Part shown: one piece after another, positions 1-6,436 of the stretch
Layout of the letters: each line of letters opens with the position of its first letter
Position numbering within the stretch: the first letter of the stretch is position 1
Assembly (NCBI GenBank): GCA_022566235.1
Contig: JADFJI010000091.1
Span: forward strand, 1-7,784
Direction of reading: 5' to 3'
Length of the DNA: 7,784 nucleotides
From: Chloroflexota bacterium
Lineage (GTDB): Bacteria > Chloroflexota > Dehalococcoidia > Plut-88900
Made by a program: the position numbers and the translations under genes
Notes under the pieces: model-generated
The model's input: the letters and a program-made list of their open reading frames with translations, nothing else
What the model was told of the DNA's origin: nothing
Database searches by the model: none

Positions 1-1950
1 TGTATCCTTGAAAGGATCGCCGATGGTATCTCCCACCACCGATGCCTTGTGTGCATCGGAACCTTTTCCACCAAGATTTCCCTCTTCTATGTACTTCTTG
101 GCATTGTCCCATGCCGCACCGCCGTTGGACATAAAGAGCGCAAGAAATACGCCTGCCAATAAGCTCCCGGCAAGTAATCCGCCTAAAGATTCTTTTCCAA
201 GTACGAATCCGATCAGCACAGGAACAAAGACAGCTATCAGACCGGGAAGGATCATCTCTTTCAGAGCCGCTTGAGTACTGATGTCGACACATCGCGCGGA
301 ATCGGGGGTACCGGTGCCTTCCATAAGCCCCGGTATTTCTCTGAATTGCCTGCGAATCTCCTCCACCATTTTAAACGCTGCTTTACCCACAGACGATATT
401 GTGAGAGCTGCGACGAGAAATGGAACAGCGCCACCCAACAAAAAGCCTATTACAACTATAGGTTTTGATATGTCTATACCGGTATCTTCAAGACCGACCG
501 CCCGTGTGTACGCTGAAAAAAGCGCCAACGCAGTTAGCGCGGCGGAGCCGATGGCAAATCCTTTTCCGAGAGCAGCAGTGGTATTCCCCAGCGAATCAAG
601 TCCGTCTGTTATCTTCCTCACATCATCACCTAAACCTGCCATTTCCGTGATTCCGCCGGCATTATCCGCTATCGGTCCATATGCATCCACCGACATCGTG
701 ATTCCTACTGTCGCAAGCATACCCACAGCTGCTAATCCTATTCCGTAAAGGCCTGCGAATTCTGAAGAGGCATAAATGGCAGCACAAATTATTACTATGG
801 GTAAAGTGGTACTTTCAAATCCTACAGCCAATCCGGTAATGGCGTTCGTCGCAGGTCCGGTCTTGGATGATTCTGCGATTCTCATGATAGGACCTGCACC
901 CGTATAATATTCTGTGGCTAACCCGATAAAAATTCCGGCAAGAGTTCCGGCAACAACGGACCAGAATAAAGAAATTCCCGTTACGTCACTCTCGCTCAGA
1001 CTACCTCTGAATCCGAGCATCTCCGTTGCAAAATATGTGGCTACAATAAAAAGACCGGCGGCAATTATGGCTGAATATCGCAGTGCGCCTGCCGGACTCC
1101 CCTTACTTAAAATTTTTATACTTGCTATACCTAACAAGGAAGCTACTAATCCGAGCATCGCTAAAATCAGCGGCAGCGCCATAAACTTTATCGGCATTGA
1201 TTGAGTCATCGCGGATGTTGCCCCGATCGCGATAGTCGCTATTATTGAGCCTACATAAGACTCGAAGATGTCGGCGCCCATTCCGGCGGTATCTCCGACA
1301 TTATCACCAACCATGTCTGCAATTACGCCGGGATTTCGAGGATCATCTTCCGGTATCCCCGCTTCAATCTTTCCTACCAAATCAGCTCCTATGTCGGCCG
1401 TTTTGGTAAAAATTCCTCCACCCACTCTCGCAAATAACGCTATTGAGCTGGCTCCCATTGCAAAGCCACTTATATAATGCGCTGTATCCACAGATTGACC
1501 AAACAGTAAGAAAAATACACCTACACCCAATAACCCAAGGCTCGCAACGGAAAGTCCCATAACAGATCCCCCGAAGAAAGAAACCGAGAGAGCTTTTGCT
1601 TCTCCATCGGTTAAAGCTGCCTGAGCAGTTCTGACATTCGCTTTTGTAGCTCCTTTCATTCCAAAGAAGCCCGCAAACATCGAACACATTGCGCCTGCAA
1701 GGTATGCGAGGGCAGTTTGCGGCGCTATCTTCAGATATAGAAAAATCGCCACCAAAATAATAAACCCTAAGAGAATTGTATATTCTCTTTTTAAAAAAAC
1801 CATTGCTCCGTCATGGATCAATTTGGCAAGCTCTTTCATCTTATCATTTCCTGCATCCTGTTTCGAAATATAAAGGTATATGATAAACGCTACCACCATA
1901 CCACCTGCTCCAAACCACGGTGCGAATTCTACGAAACTCGGAATCTCCAA
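1..1950 (-). CDS. hppA: Membrane-bound K+-dependent cation-pumping pyrophosphatase (3' end beyond window)
   Basis: This integral membrane enzyme hydrolyses pyrophosphate and uses the energy to pump H+ and/or Na+ across the cytoplasmic membrane. 650 residues are visible. The family C-terminus normally follows soon after the last motif seen (GDPFKDT, 644-650), so probably only a few tens of residues are missing. Visible signatures are the substrate-binding D-x7-K-x-E motif (D186, K194, E196), EDDPRNP (201-207), DNVGDTAGMGADIFES (216-231), VDAYGPIADNAGG (421-433) and SNGGAAWDNAKKYIE (608-622). GNTTAA (455-460) has Ala where K+-independent enzymes have Lys, which places it in the K+-dependent class. 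E230 lies three residues after D227, as in the Thermotoga maritima Na+ pump, so Na+ transport is possible but unproven. Many hydrophobic segments fit the usual 16-helix fold. The start is TTG at 1950, preceded by a strong ribosome site. Only 15 bases separate it from the pth stop, which suggests co-transcription. Family assignment is near certain; the pumped ion is inferred. Confidence 0.97.
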   Translation of the reverse strand, partial: MEIPSFVEFAPWFGAGGMVVAFIIYLYISKQDAGNDKMKELAKLIHDGAMVFLKREYTILLGFIILVAIFLYLKIAPQTALAYLAGAMCSMFAGFFGMKGATKANVRTAQAALTDGEAKALSVSFFGGSVMGLSVASLGLLGVGVFFLLFGQSVDTAHYISGFAMGASSIALFARVGGGIFTKTADIGADLVGKIEAGIPEDDPRNPGVIADMVGDNVGDTAGMGADIFESYVGSIIATIAIGATSAMTQSMPIKFMALPLILAMLGLVASLLGIASIKILSKGSPAGALRYSAIIAAGLFIVATYFATEMLGFRGSLSESDVTGISLFWSVVAGTLAGIFIGLATEYYTGAGPIMRIAESSKTGPATNAITGLAVGFESTTLPIVIICAAIYASSEFAGLYGIGLAAVGMLATVGITMSVDAYGPIADNAGGITEMAGLGDDVRKITDGLDSLGNTTAALGKGFAIGSAALTALALFSAYTRAVGLEDTGIDISKPIVVIGFLLGGAVPFLVAALTISSVGKAAFKMVEEIRRQFREIPGLMEGTGTPDSARCVDISTQAALKEMILPGLIAVFVPVLIGFVLGKESLGGLLAGSLLAGVFLALFMSNGGAAWDNAKKYIEEGNLGGKGSDAHKASVVGDTIGDPFKDT

Positions 1951-1960
1951 ATTTAATTTT

Positions 1961-1967
1961 CCTCCTT
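1961..1967 (-). promoter_or_regulatory. Strong Shine-Dalgarno site of hppA, overlapping the pth stop codon
   Basis: AAGGAGG on the minus strand lies 10 bases before the TTG start of hppA and fixes that unusual start codon. The TAA stop of pth (1968-1966) shares its last two bases with this site, so ribosomes ending pth would sit on the hppA initiation region. Translational coupling is an inference from this geometry. Confidence 0.85.
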
Positions 1968-2541
1968 AGGTTATCATGTTATTATTTTCATGCTTATTGT
2001 ATTTATTCATGCTCCTATTAATACCATTATAAATAAATTCTAACGCTCCCTCAGTTGCATAATTAACCGTTTTTTCTACTTCATCTAATTGAGCATCTTC
2101 AAATCGGGACAAAACAAAATCCACATCATCCGAGCGATTATCGTCATCTATACCCAACCTTATTCGAGGAAAATCCTCTGTATTGAGTTGGTATATAATT
2201 GATTCCATCCCGTGATGTCCGCCTGCGCTTCCTCTTTCTCTTATGCGAACACTACCAAAGGGGAGGTCAAGATCATCATATATTACCATCATATTTGAGG
2301 AGGAAAAACCATATCGTTCTTTCACCTCTATAACCGCTATTCCACTGTCATTCATAGAGGTCGTAGGTTTCATGAGCAAAAGAGATCCGCTTCTGTCCTT
2401 TGATTCCCAATATTTTCCCTTCCCGGGCTTGAACTCCATTTTCTTCAATTTAGCTACCCTGTCAACCACCATAAATCCTAAGTTGTGCCTCGAGCCTTCG
2501 TATTCTGCTCCCGGGTTTCCTAATCCTATCAAACATTTCAA
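1966..2541 (-). CDS. pth: Peptidyl-tRNA hydrolase
   Basis: Pth is a cytosolic esterase that releases peptides from prematurely dropped peptidyl-tRNA so the tRNA can be reused. The 191-residue length is normal for the bacterial family. The N-terminal LIGLGNPG motif (4-11), N9, catalytic H19 in SRHNLGF, N64 in TTSMNDSG and catalytic D89 in YDDLDLP align with E. coli N10, H20, N68 and D93. One departure is seen: the GGHNG loop reads GGHHG, so H110 replaces the usual N114-equivalent. Residues from about 170 on are a poorly conserved polar tail rich in Asn and Lys. The start is TTG at 2541. An in-frame stop lies three codons upstream, and no in-frame ATG precedes the conserved core. No clear Shine-Dalgarno site is seen, so translation may depend on coupling to the bL25-like gene that ends 18 bases upstream. 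Pairing of pth with a bL25 gene is common in bacteria and supports both calls. Confidence 0.97.
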   Translation of the reverse strand: MKCLIGLGNPGAEYEGSRHNLGFMVVDRVAKLKKMEFKPGKGKYWESKDRSGSLLLMKPTTSMNDSGIAVIEVKERYGFSSSNMMVIYDDLDLPFGSVRIRERGSAGGHHGMESIIYQLNTEDFPRIRLGIDDDNRSDDVDFVLSRFEDAQLDEVEKTVNYATEGALEFIYNGINRSMNKYNKHENNNMIT

Positions 2542-2559
2542 AATGAATTAGAAAACAAA

Positions 2560-3042
2560 TTATTTAGTTTTAGATGGAGTGTCGCCGGAATCTTCTTCAG
2601 CTTTATCCCCTGCTGCTGCCTTTTCACCTTCCACCGCTTCTTCGCCTTCCACTGCCTCTTCACCTTCCACTACCTCTTCACCTTCTAATTCCTCTTCAAC
2701 AACCTCTTCAACAATCTTCGGTGTAACGACAGAAACAATAGCTAAATCAGACTCGGTAAGAATTATAACATTTGGAATAGTTATTTCATTCACGTGTATG
2801 GAATCACCGATATCAAGTCTTTCAACTTCCAAATTAATAACTTCAGGAATATCTGCCGGAAGGCCTTTAAGAAGAAGTTCCCTCAAAATCGATTGCTGTA
2901 AACCACCCAATTTCACTCCTACAGGTATTCCCTCAATTATTGATACAACAGGTTTTGGCTCAGCTTTTACTTGTTTGGTATAAATAAGATATACAACGTA
3001 TGCAATTACTGCTACAACTAATAATGTAAGTAATACTTTCAT
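2560..3042 (-). CDS. bL25/Ctc C-terminal domain protein with N-terminal membrane helix and acidic repeat tail
   Basis: Residues about 29-110 match the beta-rich C-terminal domain of ribosomal protein bL25 (Ctc/TL5 type). Key stretches are GIPVGVKLGG (39-48), RELLLKGLPADIPE (54-67), IGDSIHV (77-83) and ILTESDLAIVSVVTPK (94-109). Normal long bL25 proteins begin with a domain of about 90 residues that binds 5S rRNA. Here it is absent, and residues 4-22 instead form one strongly hydrophobic helix followed by a short basic stretch (YTKQVK). The tail after 110 is acidic, with EGEEAVEGEE-type repeats, as is common in bL25 proteins. The ATG at 3042 has no recognisable Shine-Dalgarno site, and only 38 bases separate it from the previous gene's stop. 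The gene's position before pth is typical for rplY. Without the RNA-binding domain and with a membrane anchor, an ordinary ribosomal role is doubtful, so no symbol is given. Alternatives are a domain-swapped paralogue or a remodelled 5' end. Domain identity is confident; function is not. Confidence 0.85.
   Translation of the reverse strand: MKVLLTLLVVAVIAYVVYLIYTKQVKAEPKPVVSIIEGIPVGVKLGGLQQSILRELLLKGLPADIPEVINLEVERLDIGDSIHVNEITIPNVIILTESDLAIVSVVTPKIVEEVVEEELEGEEVVEGEEAVEGEEAVEGEKAAAGDKAEEDSGDTPSKTK
2623..2694. repeat. Four tandem 18-bp units encoding an acidic GEEAVE-type repeat
   Basis: Four 18-base units begin at 2623, 2641, 2659 and 2677. The first reads TTCACCTTCCACCGCTTC on the plus strand. 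Units 1-3 differ at a few positions and unit 4 is more diverged. They lie in frame inside the bL25-like gene and encode six-residue acidic repeats on the minus strand. An 18-base period preserves the frame, so unit number could vary between strains by slippage. Confidence 0.9.
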
Positions 3043-3047
3043 AATAT

Positions 3048-3075
3048 TATTCGTAATTCGACTATTCGTAATTCG
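3048..3075. repeat. 13-bp direct repeat in the gap upstream of the bL25-like gene
   Basis: TATTCGTAATTCG occurs at 3048-3060 and again at 3063-3075, separated by two bases. Each copy contains ATTCG twice, giving four ATTCG pentamers in 27 bases. The pair fills most of the gap between the upstream gene's stop (3081) and the bL25-like start (3042), where a ribosome site would be expected and is not seen. It may be a short intergenic repeat or a protein-binding site; the sequence alone does not say. Confidence 0.8.
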
Positions 3076-3080
3076 TAGGA

Positions 3081-3209
3081 CTATCCTACTTTACCTAACT
3101 TCGCTTCTCCACCTAATCCGCCAATAGCTGCTTTTGTTTCAATTCCTTCAAGTAGTTCTTTAGCTTCCCTACTGCATTCAAATTTGTCTGTTATGTCGTC
3201 TGGTATCAT
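3081..3209 (-). CDS. 3' end of an unrecognised gene, cut off at the composition junction
   Basis: The last ~42 codons of an AT-rich gene are visible, ending in a Lys/Gly-rich tail (GGEAKLGKVG) after a probable amphipathic helix containing AKELLEGIETKAA. Codon choice matches the bL25-like, pth and hppA genes downstream, and the stop lies 38 bases before the next start, so it looks like the preceding gene of the same operon. Reading further upstream on the minus strand enters DNA that clearly encodes the DUF2851 protein on the other strand, so the true 5' part is missing. The end at 3209 is the last possible in-frame ATG before that DNA, not a supported start. I do not recognise the family from so short a tail. 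A free-standing 42-residue peptide is possible but less likely. Confidence 0.5.
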   Translation of the reverse strand: MIPDDITDKFECSREAKELLEGIETKAAIGGLGGEAKLGKVG

Positions 3210-3240
3210 TCGTTGTGGGGATGCATCTCTCCAGGTGGTT
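3184..3240. other. Composition junction between AT-rich and GC-rich blocks
   Basis: AT-rich codons give way to GC-rich ones within about 60 bases. On the left a minus-strand gene loses its 5' part; on the right a plus-strand gene loses its 5' part. Their remaining reading frames overlap by 26 bases head to head, leaving no room for a promoter or ribosome site for either. No long repeat, tRNA or insertion-sequence end marks the point. This fits a recombination breakpoint or an assembly join; the sequence cannot separate the two. Confidence 0.65.
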
Positions 3241-4476
3241 TTTCCAGGCCGTGCCAACGGTGACTCTGGCCCCGACTTCCTGGGCGCCATAGTGGCCCTG
3301 GAGGATGGCCGTCTGCTGGTGGGAGACGTGGAGCTCCACGTGCGGTCCAGAGACTGGATAACCCATGGACATCACAGGGACCCGGCCTACAACGGGGTGG
3401 TCCTCCACGTCATCTGGATGTCCGATACCCTGTGGACCCGTAGGGAGGACGGCGTAGAGGTAGCCACGGTACCCTTGAAGGGCCGCCTCTCCCTCCCCGT
3501 CGGGGCGCTGGTGGCCCTCGACCCTTCACCGGAGGAGACGCCCCCCTTCTACACGAGCTGCCGCCGGGTGGCCCAGGCCCTGGGCATGGATCGGATGGGC
3601 AGCATGCTGGATCTGGCAGGTGAGGCCAGGTTCAAAAACAAGGGTATCCGCTTTCAGGGGGAGTTGTCCTGCTGGCCACCGGGGGAGGTGCTGTACCAGG
3701 GGCTGCTGGAGGCCCTGGGCTACGCCAAGAACCAGGAGCCGTTTCTTCATCTGGGAAGGTTGCTACCCTACTCCACCCTGGAAGGCCTGGGAGCCGGCCT
3801 GTCCTACCAGCGCCGCCCCGTAGCCCTGGCCGCCTGGCTGCTGGGAACGGCGGGCCTCCTGCCTTCTCAGAGCCCAGATGAAGCCCGGGGGCCTGGGTCC
3901 GAGGATGTGAAGGAGCTGGAGGCGATATGGCGGAACTCGCCCCTGAGCCGGGAGATGAAAGAGGCCCGCTGGCACACCCGCCGGATCAGGCCGGCCAACC
4001 ATCCGAGAAGCCGCATCATGGGCGCTGCCCACCTGATGGCCCGGTTCCTGGACGCCGGCCTTCTCGAAGGGATGGAGAGGGTAGTCCTGGAGGCGTCTTG
4101 GGCCGAGGCCCCGTGCTCCATAGAAGAGGGTCTGATGGTGCCCCGCTACCTGGGCCTGGAGCGGGCCCGGGAGATGGCGGTGAACGTGGTCCTCCCCTTT
4201 TTCTGGGCCCTGGGCCAGTGGCGTTCAGACCCTTTGCAGTGCGATGCCTGCCTTCGCCTATTTGGCCTGGTCGCCGGGGGTCGGGGCAACCGGGTGACCA
4301 GGCAGATGGCGCTGCAACTCTTCGAGGATGAGGGGCCCGAGGTCATCAACTCGGCCCGCCGGCAGCAGGGGCTGATCCACCTGTTCAAGGGGCCGTGCCG
4401 CTACGGCTGCTGTGCAAGCTGCCCCCTGGGCCTCGCCCTGGCTGACCGGGAGGTAGCGGTCGCTCCTGTTTCTTGA
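3184..4476 (+). CDS. DUF2851-family protein, probably missing its N-terminal segment
   Basis: The N-terminal half shows the DUF2851 pattern: FPGRANGDSGPDF (20-32), GDVELHVRSRDW (47-58), HGHHRDPAYNGVVLHV (61-76). The C-terminus has QQGLIHLF (394-401) and a Cys cluster (C405, C409, C410, C413) ending in CPL, as in the family. The molecular function is unknown. Conserved D31, D48, E50, H52 and the His-rich HGHH segment could form a metal or catalytic site, but that is inference. Family members usually begin with a further stretch of roughly 20-30 residues containing a Leu-Trp pair before the strand that leads into the PGR motif. Here the reading frame upstream of about residue 7 runs into AT-rich DNA that is antisense to another gene. 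Possible starts are TTG at 3184 or ATG at 3193; neither has a ribosome site, so the 5' end is probably lost. The gene converges on tsaD, with 84 bases between stops. Confidence 0.85.
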   Translation: MSVMSSGIIRCGDASLQVVFPGRANGDSGPDFLGAIVALEDGRLLVGDVELHVRSRDWITHGHHRDPAYNGVVLHVIWMSDTLWTRREDGVEVATVPLKGRLSLPVGALVALDPSPEETPPFYTSCRRVAQALGMDRMGSMLDLAGEARFKNKGIRFQGELSCWPPGEVLYQGLLEALGYAKNQEPFLHLGRLLPYSTLEGLGAGLSYQRRPVALAAWLLGTAGLLPSQSPDEARGPGSEDVKELEAIWRNSPLSREMKEARWHTRRIRPANHPRSRIMGAAHLMARFLDAGLLEGMERVVLEASWAEAPCSIEEGLMVPRYLGLERAREMAVNVVLPFFWALGQWRSDPLQCDACLRLFGLVAGGRGNRVTRQMALQLFEDEGPEVINSARRQQGLIHLFKGPCRYGCCASCPLGLALADREVAVAPVS

Positions 4477-4560
4477 CTGACCACGTCTGAGGTCCCGCGC
4501 TGTGCCAACCCGGATAACGCCCGTCGCAAGGTCGATTCGGCGGGGCCGAGGCCTCTCCGG
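4477..4560. other. Short gap between convergent genes, no clear terminator
   Basis: These 84 bases separate the stops of the DUF2851 gene and tsaD. They are GC-rich and contain only short self-complementary pieces such as GAGGCCTC. No strong hairpin with a T-tract is visible on either strand, so transcripts from the two sides may overlap or end by other means. Confidence 0.6.
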
Positions 4561-5610
4561 CTAAGCGACGGCCGGGGCCATGGGAAGGTTCGGGTACACC
4601 TCCATGTCCCAGTCCTCTTCCTCGCCCTTCAGCAGGTGGCGGTAGCCGCAGGCGGCTATCATGGCGGCGTTGTCGGTGCACAGGATGGGGGGAGGGCAAT
4701 GGAGGGGTACGGGGCTGCGCCGGGCCATGGCGCTGCGCAGGCTGCCGTTGGCGGCCACGCCCCCGGACAGGAGCACCTGGCCCACTTCCCACCTTCGGGC
4801 GGCATGACAGGTCTTCTCCACCAGGACATCCACCACCGCCTCCTGGAAACCGGCGGCGACGTCGGCCACCTGGGCAGGGGGTTGGGCCGGATCGATCCTC
4901 GCGCCCTCCCCCTCAGCGACGATGCCCAGGTCCCTTGCGGCCCGGATGACCGCCGTCTTCAGGCCGCTGAAGCTAAAATCATCGGTGCCCCTGAGCCAGG
5001 CCCTGGGAAACGGATGGGGGCTGGTCCCCTGGCGGGCCACCCTCTCGATCACGGGCCCCCCCGGGTAGCCCAGGCCCATGACCCGGGCCACCTTGTCGAA
5101 GGCCTCGCCCGCGGCATCGTCCCGGGTCCTTCCCAGCAGGGTGTAGTCCCCGTGGCCCTTCATCAGCACCAGGTCGGTATGCCCGCCCGATGCGATTAGG
5201 CACAGACAGGGAAACTCCGGCTCCTGGACGTCCTGGCCCGCATCCACCAGCCAGTTGGCGTAAACGTGACCCTCCAGGTGGTTTACCCCGACCAGGGGAA
5301 TCCCGTGTCCCAGGGCCAGGGCCTTGGCCATGTTTACCCCCACCAGGAGGGCCCCCGCCAGCCCCGGGCCCTTGGTTACGGCTATGCCTTCCAGGTCACT
5401 CCAGGTTACCCCCGCCTCTTCCAGGGCCAGGGTGACCACGGGGACGATCTGCAGAATGTGCTGCCGGGAGGCCACCTCGGGCACCACACCGCCGTACCTG
5501 GCGTGGATCTCTACCTGAGAGGAGATTACGTTGGAGTGGATGAGCACCCCGTTCTCCACCACCGCCGCCGCGGTCTCATCGCATGAGGTCTCGATTCCCA
5601 ATACCAGCAC
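4561..5610 (-). CDS. tsaD: tRNA N6-adenosine threonylcarbamoyltransferase TsaD
   Basis: TsaD transfers the threonylcarbamoyl group from TC-AMP to A37 of tRNAs that read ANN codons, working in the cytosol with TsaB and TsaE. The 349-residue length is typical. It begins LGIETSCDET (4-13) and contains the metal-binding pair H111 and H115 in NHLEGH, SGGHTDL (141-147), DDAAGEAFDKVAR (164-176), DFSFSGLKTA (211-220), SGGVAANGSLR (282-292) and CTDNAAM with metal ligand D313. All signature positions are intact, so the enzyme should be active. The start is GTG at 5610, directly before the conserved core. A GAGGG site (5627-5623) lies 12 bases upstream. TsaB and TsaE genes are not in the window. The gene follows the NYN gene on the same strand across 68 bases that hold a perfect hairpin, which may influence expression. 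Confidence 0.98.
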   Translation of the reverse strand: MLVLGIETSCDETAAAVVENGVLIHSNVISSQVEIHARYGGVVPEVASRQHILQIVPVVTLALEEAGVTWSDLEGIAVTKGPGLAGALLVGVNMAKALALGHGIPLVGVNHLEGHVYANWLVDAGQDVQEPEFPCLCLIASGGHTDLVLMKGHGDYTLLGRTRDDAAGEAFDKVARVMGLGYPGGPVIERVARQGTSPHPFPRAWLRGTDDFSFSGLKTAVIRAARDLGIVAEGEGARIDPAQPPAQVADVAAGFQEAVVDVLVEKTCHAARRWEVGQVLLSGGVAANGSLRSAMARRSPVPLHCPPPILCTDNAAMIAACGYRHLLKGEEEDWDMEVYPNLPMAPAVA

Positions 5611-5637
5611 CGCTCTTATTAACCCTCAAATCTCACT

Positions 5638-5662
5638 TTTACCCGGTTGGACACCGGGTAAA
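5638..5662. promoter_or_regulatory. Perfect 10-bp inverted repeat between the NYN gene and tsaD
   Basis: TTTACCCGGT (5638-5647) and ACCGGGTAAA (5653-5662) are exact reverse complements around a 5-base loop. In the minus-strand transcript the hairpin would lie just after the NYN stop and about 27 bases before the tsaD start, upstream of its ribosome site. Neither strand has a T-tract after the stem, so it is not a standard intrinsic terminator. It could be a repressor operator, an RNA-processing or stability element, or an atypical terminator. Confidence 0.75.
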
Positions 5663-5678
5663 GGCAACTGCCCTTGAA

Positions 5679-6386
5679 TTATCTCTTGACGATTACGTTA
5701 CCGTCCCGACGCCATTTCTGGCTCAGCAGCTTGCTGCCATCGAGCAACCGCTGCAGCGAGTGGTACTTGGATGCTTTCAGATTAGGCGCTCCCAGCGCCT
5801 TGGCCGCATCATTGGCAGCCTGGGGCCCGGGTATAGAATCCTTGGCGCGACTGGTCCAGCGTTCATGTACCTTCTGCTCCCAGTTTACCGTCGGGTTGGG
5901 AGCAGCAGTTTCCAGCTTTCTCGGTTCCGGCTTGGCCACCGGTGTCCCGTGAGAGTCTATGTCGATAAACTTGTCGCAGCTGCTTATAAGGCCGCCCGAC
6001 ACCACTGACCTCCTACCGACCCCGATAACGGTCTTGCCCAATGTCCTCAACTTGTTGAACAGGGGTATAAAATCGCTGTCGGAAGAAACTATGACAAACA
6101 GGTCTACCGGCGAGCTGTAGGCCAGTTCCACCGCTTCCACGGCGAGGCATATGTCGCTGGCGTTCTTCCTTCCCCTGGTCTGCCGGAAGTGGTGTACCGC
6201 CTCGATGCCAAGCTCCGAGAGCATGCTCCGCTTGGCGCTCTGGGTCGACCAGTCGGTATACGCTCGCTTGATGATGATTCTTCCTTCGCTCGATACCTGC
6301 TCGAGAAGAGACCGTATCGGCTCCAGGCCCGTGTTTTCATAATCGATGAGCACGGCGACATTTCGTTGTTTATCGGTATTGTTCAT
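5679..6386 (-). CDS. NYN-domain (LabA/DUF88-like) putative ribonuclease
   Basis: Residues about 8-145 form a NYN domain, a PIN-like fold found in metal-dependent RNases. Signatures are NVAVLIDYEN (9-18) with acidic D15 and N18, KNASDICLAVEA (74-85) with D78, and IVSSDSDFIPLFNKLRTLGK (99-118) with D103 and D105. These acidic residues would hold the metal ion, so the nuclease site looks intact. Residues 147-168 are a Pro-rich linker. The C-terminal part (about 169-235) is small and mixed, ending WRRDGNVIVKR; it could be a winged-helix RNA-binding module of the kind that often follows LabA-type NYN domains, but the match is weak. The start is ATG at 6386 with only a poor GGTGG site directly adjacent. 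G+C is lower than in tsaD and proB on either side (29/60 in the line at 6061), which hints at separate acquisition. It is divergent from proB. The RNA target is unknown. Confidence 0.88.
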   Translation of the reverse strand: MNNTDKQRNVAVLIDYENTGLEPIRSLLEQVSSEGRIIIKRAYTDWSTQSAKRSMLSELGIEAVHHFRQTRGRKNASDICLAVEAVELAYSSPVDLFVIVSSDSDFIPLFNKLRTLGKTVIGVGRRSVVSGGLISSCDKFIDIDSHGTPVAKPEPRKLETAAPNPTVNWEQKVHERWTSRAKDSIPGPQAANDAAKALGAPNLKASKYHSLQRLLDGSKLLSQKWRRDGNVIVKR

Positions 6387-6436
6387 CCACCGAGTCCAGT
6401 CTATTGAGCCGTTATTCCTTATTCAACTTAGTCGAG

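Noticed and set aside
281..748. Plus-strand open frame opposite hppA (155 codons)
   Set aside because: The minus strand here encodes conserved pyrophosphatase motifs such as GNTTAA and VDAYGPIADN. The plus-strand translation is Ser/Pro-rich with no recognisable domain.
2623..2694. CRISPR-like repeat array
   Set aside because: The units are contiguous 18-mers without spacers and lie in frame within a coding region.
2579..2983. Plus-strand Ser/Thr/Pro repeat protein opposite the bL25-like gene
   Set aside because: The repeat arises from the 18-bp array that encodes the acidic tail on the minus strand. The bL25 domain match on the minus strand is clear.
3210..3290. Minus-strand reading frame extending the AT-rich gene fragment into the right block
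   Set aside because: It is antisense to the conserved PGRANGDSGPDF region of the DUF2851 protein and has GC-rich shadow codons. Only the part left of the junction looks like real coding sequence.
4636..5199. Long plus-strand open frame opposite tsaD (187 codons)
   Set aside because: It is rich in Gly, His and Pro, lies wholly opposite intact tsaD, and matches no family. Such frames are expected on the opposite strand of GC-rich genes.
5638..5662. Intrinsic terminator of the NYN gene
   Set aside because: The stem is strong, but the bases after it on the minus strand are AAAAGTGAG, with no T-tract, so the standard terminator model does not fit.
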